This document shows positions 1-5,952 of a stretch of DNA of 13,738 nt, in pieces. The DNA is from Actinomycetota bacterium. GTDB taxonomy: Bacteria > Actinomycetota > Actinomycetes > Actinomycetales > Microbacteriaceae. A program made the position numbers and the translations under genes. The notes beneath the pieces were generated by a model that ran no database searches, had not been told where the DNA came from, and was given only the letters and a program-made list of their open reading frames with translations. Numbering within the stretch: the first letter of the stretch is position 1; every line of letters starts with the position of its first letter. The stretch covers positions 1 to 13,738 of the forward strand of contig WLGC01000008.1 in the NCBI GenBank assembly GCA_009703465.1. Direction: 5' to 3'.

Positions 1-637
1 CCGCAATTTGAATGCGTGCTGCTTTTGAAATTCTGGTGTCTTTTCCGTTAAACCTGATGCCACCGTAAATCAGGTGAATTGCTGCACCAATCAACCCAGA
101 AAGCAAAACTGCTGCCGATAGATATCCAACCGCAGCGGTTAGAAATGGTAAATCAAAAAGATAGAAGGATACATCCAAACCAAACTGTGGATCCTTAGTT
201 CCGGTTTCGGTGCGATTTAGCCAAAGCAATAAAGTTTGCCATTGCGCACTGGCGGCAAAACCACCAAGTAAACCAAGAGCTGCTGGCAAACCAATCATGA
301 TTAATTTGCGCAGTTGCTCAAGTAGAACTCGATAGGGAGCAAAGACATCTCTTTCGTCTGGGAACTTGAGATAAACCGGACGAGTTTTAAATGAAATGTA
401 GAAACCTAGCCAAGTAAAAAGCCCCATGACAATTGCGGCCACTGCAAAGGTGGCAGTTTGGGCAATTATCTGAGTAGTAAATACAGTTGCAAAACCCAAC
501 TGACTAAACCAGAGGAAATCGGTGTAGACACCGAGAGAGCCCAGCAAAGCTGAACCGATTACAACAATAATCACGGTGGCAATTGCTGCCGGCGATAGGT
601 TGCCTCTCGGAGCGATCCGGTTTGTTGCGTTTGTCAT
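1..637 (-). CDS. UPF0182 family multi-pass membrane protein, N-terminal part (gene cut by left window edge)
   Basis: Reading leftwards from the ATG at 635-637, the frame stays open to base 1 and gives 212 residues with no stop, so the C-terminal part lies outside the window. Residues 148-165 (DPQFGLDVSFYLFDLPF region) match the strongly conserved signature of the UPF0182 family. Hydrophobic segments at about 16-37, 57-82, 112-131 and 165-192 are the first of the several N-terminal membrane helices of this family; full-length actinobacterial members have about 900-1000 residues. The start is supported by AGGAG five bases upstream. It follows the PDZ/Lon protease gene by 15 bases and is almost certainly co-transcribed with it, as in Mycobacterium Rv3194c-Rv3193c. 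The molecular function of UPF0182 proteins is not known to me; a role in the cell envelope is inference from topology and neighbour. Confidence 0.93.
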   Translation of the reverse strand, partial: MTNATNRIAPRGNLSPAAIATVIIVVIGSALLGSLGVYTDFLWFSQLGFATVFTTQIIAQTATFAVAAIVMGLFTWLGFYISFKTRPVYLKFPDERDVFAPYRVLLEQLRKLIMIGLPAALGLLGGFAASAQWQTLLLWLNRTETGTKDPQFGLDVSFYLFDLPFLTAAVGYLSAAVLLSGLIGAAIHLIYGGIRFNGKDTRISKAARIQIA

Positions 638-642
638 CTTTT

Positions 643-647
643 CTCCT
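643..647 (-). promoter_or_regulatory. Ribosome binding site of the UPF0182 gene
   Basis: AGGAG on the minus strand, five bases before the ATG at 637-635. It lies inside the 15-base gap after the stop codon of the PDZ/Lon gene and fixes the start of the downstream gene. Confidence 0.75.
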
Positions 648-652
648 GTTGC

Positions 653-1741
653 TTAGTTAGTCGTGCAAGTTGGAAGCTGGCTTAAATCTTGCCCTTTTCC
701 TATTTTTTCTACTGCGGTTAGTGCTTCATCAAAAGTCTTTACTCGGAACACTTCGAGGCCTTCTGGGATATTCCCAATAACCTCTGAACAATTATCCGCT
801 GGCGCAAGGAAGTACTTTGCCCCTGCTTGGCTGGCACCATGAAGCTTCTGTCGTATGCCACCGATTGGCCCAACCTCCCCGGCCTCGCTAATTGTCCCGG
901 TACCGGCTACATGGCTGTTGCCAAGCAGAGATCCAGGGGTAAGTTCGTCATAAATTCCAAGTGCAAAAATCATTCCACCAGATGGGCCGCCCACATCCCC
1001 CAGTTGAAGCTTGATATTCACAGGAAACTCATAGCGGTAGCCGACCAAAATACCGACCCGATACGCACCGGTTTCATCTTTTACCGGGGTTAGCTCAAAG
1101 CTCTTCTCTTGAGAATTTCTAGAGACCACTAGAGTCAACGGCTTAGATCCGTCATAGAGATTCACTTTTTCGCGAAGTTGTTCAATGGTTGAAACTTTTT
1201 CACCGTTGACGCTTCTTATAAAGTCAGAGGCAATTATTTTTCCGCTGGATGGTGAGGCCTTAGTAACTTCACTTACATAAAGCTCAACCGGCACTTCGTA
1301 GCCAAGCTTGGTCAGCGCTACGGCAATAGCAGTTTGCTGAGACTGCTCCATCATTGCGGTGCTTTCCGCTGAAGATTCCTCAGTGGTTTGATTTGGTGGA
1401 AAAATCGCATCAATTGGCTCTACGCTTCTGGATGGATCCATCCAGGCTGAAAAAATCTGTAGCCAGTTTGGAGTACGGTCGCGATTTCCCAGTACCTGGA
1501 CGGTTAGTAGGTCAAGGTTTCCATTAGTTGGAAAAGTTTTTGCACCGGTGATTGAAATTACCGGTTTACCTTCGGATTCTCCAAGAACGTCATAAGCCGG
1601 TCCCGGTTGTTCAATTACGTAGGGGGTCGGGAAAACTAGCACTCCCAGTAAGGCTAAAGCCGATAAAACAAGAAAACCAAAACCTAAGGACTTACGAGGC
1701 CGGCTCCGGCCGGGCTCATCAAAATCTGCTTGGTACGCCAA
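653..1741 (-). CDS. Membrane-anchored PDZ domain and Lon-type (S16) serine protease, YlbL/Rv3194c-like
   Basis: A 362-residue protein with a short basic N-terminus, one membrane helix at about 20-38 and an extracytoplasmic body. Residues 150-222 look like a PDZ domain and about 240-345 like the Lon (S16) proteolytic domain. The catalytic Ser lies in GGPSGG (Ser254) and the catalytic Lys in GGIRQK (Lys299); their 45-residue spacing is close to the Lon Ser-Lys dyad, so the site looks intact. The family (Bacillus YlbL, mycobacterial Rv3194c) is thought to degrade membrane or secreted proteins; the substrate here is unknown. The start is a TTG: an in-frame TAG lies four codons upstream, AGAGGA is correctly spaced, and the first internal ATG (residue 101) would remove the membrane anchor. 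It is first in an operon with the UPF0182 gene and divergent from the zincin gene. Confidence 0.9.
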   Translation of the reverse strand: MAYQADFDEPGRSRPRKSLGFGFLVLSALALLGVLVFPTPYVIEQPGPAYDVLGESEGKPVISITGAKTFPTNGNLDLLTVQVLGNRDRTPNWLQIFSAWMDPSRSVEPIDAIFPPNQTTEESSAESTAMMEQSQQTAIAVALTKLGYEVPVELYVSEVTKASPSSGKIIASDFIRSVNGEKVSTIEQLREKVNLYDGSKPLTLVVSRNSQEKSFELTPVKDETGAYRVGILVGYRYEFPVNIKLQLGDVGGPSGGMIFALGIYDELTPGSLLGNSHVAGTGTISEAGEVGPIGGIRQKLHGASQAGAKYFLAPADNCSEVIGNIPEGLEVFRVKTFDEALTAVEKIGKGQDLSQLPTCTTN

Positions 1742-1746
1742 CGCTG

Positions 1747-1752
1747 TCCTCT
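1747..1752 (-). promoter_or_regulatory. Ribosome binding site fixing a TTG start (PDZ/Lon gene)
   Basis: AGAGGA on the minus strand, five bases before the TTG at 1741-1739. Together with the in-frame TAG just upstream it decides in favour of the non-ATG start. Confidence 0.75.
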
Positions 1753-1802
1753 ATCGATTTTTTGGAATGACTTAAGCCTAAGCGTGATTATGGTTAGTAG
1801 TG

Positions 1803-1807
1803 AAGGA
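1803..1807 (+). promoter_or_regulatory. Ribosome binding site of the DUF2342 gene
   Basis: AAGGA five bases upstream of the ATG at 1813-1815. It overlaps the minus-strand -35-like element of the divergent operon. Confidence 0.65.
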
Positions 1808-1812
1808 CACGT

Positions 1813-3150
1813 ATGAATGACAATGCAAATAATGGTGGGCCCGGCGGACTAAACCCCGAGGACTTTGAGGCCTTCATGCGCCAATTCCTCTCTGGTAATT
1901 CAGGAATTGACAATGAACAATTGGCCAAGGCAGCTGGTCTACCCAGCGACCCAGCAGCACTGGCAGCCATGATGGAGCAACTGAAATCTGCGATGAGTTC
2001 GCTATCAGCGCAGGGCTCAAATCCCGGCGTCAACTGGGAGATGGCCACCGCTCAGGCTCGTGGCATTGCCAAAACCGGAGCCTTAGCAATTTCAGATGGT
2101 TCTAGGAAATCTATTCAAGAGGCTGTATCAATCGGTTCACTATGGCTAAATGAGGCAACCAGCATTCCGGAGGTCACTGGGGAGCCAAAACTTTTATCTC
2201 GGGAGCTATGGGTTGCTGACGCGATGCCACTTTTTCAAGCTTTGAGTGAACCGGTGGCAAATCGAATGAGCGAAGCGCTCAGTGAAAATCTTTCCATGAA
2301 TGCCCCAGAGGAACTGCAAGAAATTCTAGGTTCTGCAAGCGGAGTGATGAAGTCTGCCGGCGGCGCACTCTTTGCCATGCAATTGGGTCAGGCACTCGGA
2401 AAACTTTCCCAAGAGGTTCTTACCGGTGGAGATATTGGGCTACCGATTTTTAAAGATTCACGCGCAGCATTTGTGACACAGAATTTAGAAGCTTTCATTA
2501 CTGGTTTAGAAATTGAAAAAGATCAAGCGTATATATATCTAGTTACACGAGAGCTAGCACATGTAAGACTTTTCCGTCACAGCAAGTGGCTCAGGGAAGC
2601 AATCGTTTCGCAGATTTCAAAATATGCCGCAGAGATTTCAATTGATAACACAAGAATTATTGAGCTAGCAGAAGAGTTTGATCCGCAGAACCCAGATGAA
2701 CTTCGTGAGGCCCTGCAATCTGGTGCATTTATTGCTGAACGAACCAGTGATCAAAATGATGCACTGGCAAGTATTGAAACACTGCTGGCGCTAATTGAAG
2801 GCTGGGTTGATGTTGCAACAGAAACAGCAACTAGAAGAATGCCAAAAGCTGCCGCCGTTGCTGAAGCAATTCGTAGACGCCGAGCAACCGGAGGACCAGC
2901 CGAACTTACCTTTGGCACATTAGTTGGGCTAGAGCTTCGACCAAGAAGACTGCGTGAGGCGTCGGCTATGTGGCGAGCCATCGGAGAAGCAGTGGGAAAT
3001 GAAAAGCGCGACTCGCTCTGGGATCATCCAGACCTATTGCCAAATTCAAAAGACATCGAGAATCCAGCTGGCGTGATTAGCAAACTCAGAGAAGGTGGCG
3101 ACACCCCCGATGCTTTTGATCAGGCACTTAGAGATTTGCTAGATAAGTAG
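1813..3150 (+). CDS. Zincin-like protein, DUF2342 / Zincin_2 family (Rv3195-like)
   Basis: A 445-residue protein, close to the usual 450-480 of the family, without signal peptide or membrane helix. The N-terminal 75 residues are Gly/Asn- and Met-rich and probably flexible; the rest is mainly helical. Family hallmarks visible are LWVADAMPLF (residues 132-141), the helix with RELAHVRLF (246-254), and a C-terminal RRRRATGGPAELTFGTLVGLELRPRR-type segment (about 357-380, key residues Arg, Gly-Gly-Pro, Thr-Phe, Leu-Arg-Pro-Arg). These proteins are annotated as zinc-dependent metalloproteases or putative hydrolases, but the site reads Arg246-Glu247-x-x-His250 rather than HEXXH, so protease activity is not shown by the sequence. 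It is divergent from the PDZ/Lon gene, an arrangement shared with mycobacteria, and is followed 57 bases later by the E1-like gene on the same strand. Its biological role is unknown. Confidence 0.9.
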   Translation: MNDNANNGGPGGLNPEDFEAFMRQFLSGNSGIDNEQLAKAAGLPSDPAALAAMMEQLKSAMSSLSAQGSNPGVNWEMATAQARGIAKTGALAISDGSRKSIQEAVSIGSLWLNEATSIPEVTGEPKLLSRELWVADAMPLFQALSEPVANRMSEALSENLSMNAPEELQEILGSASGVMKSAGGALFAMQLGQALGKLSQEVLTGGDIGLPIFKDSRAAFVTQNLEAFITGLEIEKDQAYIYLVTRELAHVRLFRHSKWLREAIVSQISKYAAEISIDNTRIIELAEEFDPQNPDELREALQSGAFIAERTSDQNDALASIETLLALIEGWVDVATETATRRMPKAAAVAEAIRRRRATGGPAELTFGTLVGLELRPRRLREASAMWRAIGEAVGNEKRDSLWDHPDLLPNSKDIENPAGVISKLREGGDTPDAFDQALRDLLDK

Positions 3151-3158
3151 TTTAAGCT

Positions 3159-3174
3159 CTGGGGATAACTCCAG
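3159..3174 (+). other. Small hairpin after the DUF2342 gene
   Basis: CTGGGG and CTCCAG pair across an ATAA loop (six pairs, one G-U), beginning nine bases after the stop codon at 3148-3150. No T-run follows, so I do not call it a factor-independent terminator; it could stabilise the 3' end or be chance. Confidence 0.4.
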
Positions 3175-3184
3175 CGATAAAAGC

Positions 3185-3198
3185 CTGCTGATCAGCAG
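3185..3198. promoter_or_regulatory. Perfect 14-base palindrome just upstream of the E1-like gene
   Basis: CTGCTGATCAGCAG is identical to its reverse complement. It ends nine bases before the ATG at 3208, where a Shine-Dalgarno sequence would normally be, and none is seen. It could be an operator for a dimeric repressor or an RNA hairpin with a minimal loop affecting translation. The overlapping CAGAAT (3196-3201) sits exactly at -12 to -7 of the ATG, as expected for a leaderless transcript, but this is a weak match. Confidence 0.45.
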
Positions 3199-3207
3199 AA
3201 TCTTGCA

Positions 3208-4257
3208 ATGGTCATGAGAATCAATCCAAATCAACAGCCACTCTGGCGAACTCCTTTTCAAATGCAGTTAGGTACGGGGTCTAACTCTGTTGTTCTAAAG
3301 GAACTTTCCACCGCCCAAGAAAGATTGATTGCTGCCCTCTACAACGGAATCGCTGACCGACAACTACCGCTAATTAGCACGCAGCTTGGGCTGAGCAGTG
3401 AGCAAACCACTGAGGTAATTAGCGCAGTTGGTGATCTACTGCTGATTGAAAACCCAGGCCAGCAAAAAGACAGGAAGCTAGATGATTCATTTGTCTCATC
3501 GGCGTTTGCAGAAATAATCAGAGCCAGCCTTTTGCACTCCACCGATGGTGAGTCGGTCCTGCTTAGTCGAGGTGATCGCACAGTGCATATAGAAGAACTT
3601 AGCCAGGCCGGATTATCTGTTGCACTGGGTTTAGCTGCTGCTGGCATTGGCAATCTAATTAGCCATGATGAAAATCAAGTTGAGAAAAAAGACTTAGGCC
3701 CAACAGGTTTCCCTTCCCAGCTGCTTGGGCGACCAAGATTAGATGCTCTGCGCTCTCTTTTAGCCGCTTCACCAAATCAAGCATTGGTTTCCACGGGCAA
3801 GAAACTTTCTGATGCAAAACTGCAAAAAATAGACTGCGCGGTTTTAATCTCTCATCAGGTAACCGAGCCGAAGAGATATTCCTGTTGGGTTAATCGCGAT
3901 ATTCCTCACGTTCTAATTACTTTTGAAACCGATAAAGTCTCAGTGAGCCCAATGATTATTCCAGGCCAAACAGCATGTCTTTTCTGTCTTGAAAAAATGC
4001 GAACCGATAATGATGAAAAATGGCCGGTGATTGCAACTCAGCTAATTTCAAGCAGCAAGAGATTTGATGACTCAGCAAGTTCCTACTTTGCCGCTGGCGT
4101 AGTTATTCAAAAAATACTGGCAAGGCTAGATCGCGTCTCTGGTTTTGAATTAGCTCAGGAAAACCTGATTGGATTTAACTTTGAGTTGAAATCAGGACTG
4201 GTCACACAACTGACTTGGCCTAAGCATGCCGACTGTGGATGTCAGGCTGCTGGTTGA
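3208..4257 (+). CDS. Orphan E1/ThiF-like protein with N-terminal winged helix (TOMM leader-binding-like)
   Basis: A 349-residue protein. Residues about 30-85 (from LSTAQERLIAAL) look like the small winged helix that opens E1-like partner proteins of azoline-forming RiPP cyclodehydratases. About 120-310 form a ThiF/E1-like fold, recognisable from VALGLAAAGIG (138-148), the following Asp-rich strand (HDENQVE, 153-159) and LGRPRLDAL (173-181). Cysteines in CLFC (257-260) and CGC (343-345, preceded by His340) are placed like the E1 structural zinc site. The GxGxxG loop is replaced by EELSQAG (129-135), so ATP binding and adenylation are doubtful. No YcaO, peptidase or precursor gene is nearby; the gene is a stand-alone one, as I recall for relatives in other Actinobacteria. 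Start choice (ATG 3208 or ATG 3214) is uncertain because neither has a Shine-Dalgarno. Function unknown. Confidence 0.82.
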   Translation: MVMRINPNQQPLWRTPFQMQLGTGSNSVVLKELSTAQERLIAALYNGIADRQLPLISTQLGLSSEQTTEVISAVGDLLLIENPGQQKDRKLDDSFVSSAFAEIIRASLLHSTDGESVLLSRGDRTVHIEELSQAGLSVALGLAAAGIGNLISHDENQVEKKDLGPTGFPSQLLGRPRLDALRSLLAASPNQALVSTGKKLSDAKLQKIDCAVLISHQVTEPKRYSCWVNRDIPHVLITFETDKVSVSPMIIPGQTACLFCLEKMRTDNDEKWPVIATQLISSSKRFDDSASSYFAAGVVIQKILARLDRVSGFELAQENLIGFNFELKSGLVTQLTWPKHADCGCQAAG

Positions 4258-4272
4258 AAATCTCACCGGAGG

Positions 4273-5952
4273 TTAAACTCGCGGCGACAGTTGAGCTAGG
4301 AAACGAGATGGCTCGCGATCTCTAGTTGAGTTTGCATCTGCCCTGGCCCAAGAGAGAGTAAGTTCTCGCCCAGCGCGAGTAAGGGCTACGTAGAGCAGGC
4401 GCTGTTCCTCGCGAATTTCGGTATCGGTGTTGGCGTAGGTAATAGGTAAATAGCCTTCGGTGAGGCCAACTACAAAAACCACATCCCACTCAAGCCCCTT
4501 AGCCGCGTGCATGGTTGAGAGAGTTACTGCAGCTTTGATTGGTTCATGCTGAGATCGCTGACGCTCATCAAGTTCCTTGGCAAAATCTGCCATGGTGGCT
4601 CCCGGTGCAAGTTCATCGGTGATGGCAAGCAGTGAGTTTAGCGATTCCCATTTTTCCCTGGCCGAACCCTTTTCGGTTGGTTGCTGAGTTTGCCAGCCTA
4701 GCGATCGGCAAATATCAGAGACAGCTTGGTAGAGCGGTTTATCGGTGGGTGCAATGGCTTCGGCTCGCACAGCCCGGATTGCAGTTTGAATTTCTGGACG
4801 ACTAAAGAATCTCTCACCGCCGCGAACCTGGTAGTCGATTCCAGCTTGGGTTAGAGCATTTTCAATTGATTCAGACTGACCATTGACTCGATACAAAACT
4901 GCTATCTCACTTGGCTTTGTTCCTTGATCCAACTTTGTCTTGATGTTGTTGGCTAATGCTTCACACTCATCGGAAACCGTTGCAAAGGAAAGCATTCTTG
5001 GGGCTAGCCCCACCTCGCCCTCTGAGCGCAGCGGTTCCACAATTGTGTTATCTGCGGTAAGTCGATTTGCGAAATTAACTATCTGCTGGGTTGATCGATA
5101 GTTTCTTCTCAGTTGAACTACATTTGCATCTGGAAATCTTGAGCCAAAGCCTTGCAAAAATTCACTGGTTGCGCCGGTGAATGAGTAAATGGTCTGGTTA
5201 GGGTCTCCAACCACACAAAGATCTGAGTGGTTTCCAAGCCAGGCATCAAGTAGCTCATGTTGCAGTGGTGAGATGTCCTGGTACTCATCCACAGTAAAAA
5301 ACCGATACTGCTGGTGCACGTGCGCCAAGGCCCGAGGCTCTGAGCGAAGCATGCCGAGGGTAAGGACTAAAACATCCTCCCAGTCAACTTTTTGCGCTTT
5401 GATTTTTGCTTCCTCATAAGCGTTTTGTAATTCCAGATTCTTTGCCGGACTCAGGCCAGCAACCTTAGGTCTTGATTTAACGATTTCTGCATACTGATCC
5501 ATGCTCAGCATTGAATACTTACGCCATTCAATTTCGCCGGCAAAATCTCTGAGCGCGCCAGCATCTAATCGAATTTTTACTGAATCCGCTACCTGTGAAA
5601 TCAAACGTGCTTTTGACTGCAGGACAGATGGCGCTGGAACACCAGCGAATTGCGGCCAGAAGAATTCAAGTTGCGCCAAAGCAGCTGAGTGAAATGTCTT
5701 TACGGAAACAGCACCAACATCAAGTTGACGAAGCCTAGAACGCAATTCACCGGCAGCACGATTCGTGTAGGTAAGAGCTAAAACACGATTTGCTGCAAAA
5801 ACACCTTTGGCTATCCCATAAGCAATGCGCCTAGTCACCGTTCTAGTTTTTCCAGTTCCAGCACCTGCAAGTATGCATGTCGGCCCGACCAGCGACTGTG
5901 CTGCCTGACGCTGCTCCGGGTCTAAGTTCTCTAAGAGTTGCTCGGCTTCCAT
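4273..5952 (-). CDS. uvrD2: SF1A DNA helicase UvrD2, short form
   Basis: A 559-residue 3'-5' helicase of the UvrD/Rep family. Motifs in order: Q motif LDPEQRQAA (10-18), Walker A GAGTGKT (30-36), Ia ALTYTNRAA (59-67), Walker B VDEYQD (221-226), III GDPNQTIYSFTGA (249-261), IV RRNYRS (282-287), V STMHAAKGLEWD (479-490) and VI EEQRLLYVALTRA (515-527); all ATPase residues are present. The protein ends about 30 residues after motif VI, so the tetracysteine module and HRDC domain of mycobacterial UvrD2 (about 700 residues) are absent. It unwinds DNA in repair or replication; UvrD2 is essential in mycobacteria. The ATG directly abuts the nudC stop codon (TAAATG) and no good Shine-Dalgarno precedes it, which suggests translational coupling to nudC. 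The uvrD2-nudC pairing supports uvrD2 over uvrD1/pcrA. Its stop lies 15 bases from the convergent E1-like gene. Confidence 0.92.
   Translation of the reverse strand: MEAEQLLENLDPEQRQAAQSLVGPTCILAGAGTGKTRTVTRRIAYGIAKGVFAANRVLALTYTNRAAGELRSRLRQLDVGAVSVKTFHSAALAQLEFFWPQFAGVPAPSVLQSKARLISQVADSVKIRLDAGALRDFAGEIEWRKYSMLSMDQYAEIVKSRPKVAGLSPAKNLELQNAYEEAKIKAQKVDWEDVLVLTLGMLRSEPRALAHVHQQYRFFTVDEYQDISPLQHELLDAWLGNHSDLCVVGDPNQTIYSFTGATSEFLQGFGSRFPDANVVQLRRNYRSTQQIVNFANRLTADNTIVEPLRSEGEVGLAPRMLSFATVSDECEALANNIKTKLDQGTKPSEIAVLYRVNGQSESIENALTQAGIDYQVRGGERFFSRPEIQTAIRAVRAEAIAPTDKPLYQAVSDICRSLGWQTQQPTEKGSAREKWESLNSLLAITDELAPGATMADFAKELDERQRSQHEPIKAAVTLSTMHAAKGLEWDVVFVVGLTEGYLPITYANTDTEIREEQRLLYVALTRAGRELTLSWARADANSTRDREPSRFLAQLSPRV

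Larger units (their letters stand above)
1742..1812. promoter_or_regulatory. Divergent intergenic region with candidate promoters
   Basis: This 71-base gap must hold the start signals of the PDZ/Lon operon (minus) and the zincin gene (plus). On the minus strand, TTCACT (1799-1804) and TAGGCT (1775-1780) are separated by 18 bases and fit a weak sigma-70-like promoter. On the plus strand, TATGGT (1789-1794) could be a -10 box without a clear -35. The two candidates overlap, so transcription in the two directions may compete. Only the position of the region is certain; the boxes are guesses from short consensus matches. Confidence 0.4.

Noticed and set aside
827-1093. An 88-codon plus-strand frame opposite the PDZ/Lon gene
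   Set aside because: It is antisense to the conserved Lon active-site region and is explained by codon use of the real gene.
3159-3174. Factor-independent terminator after the DUF2342 gene
   Set aside because: The stem is short, has a G-U pair and is not followed by a T-run, so I list it only as a hairpin.
3208-4257. A complete RiPP biosynthesis cluster around the E1-like gene
   Set aside because: No YcaO, precursor peptide, oxidase, protease dedicated to leaders or exporter is encoded within the window on either strand.
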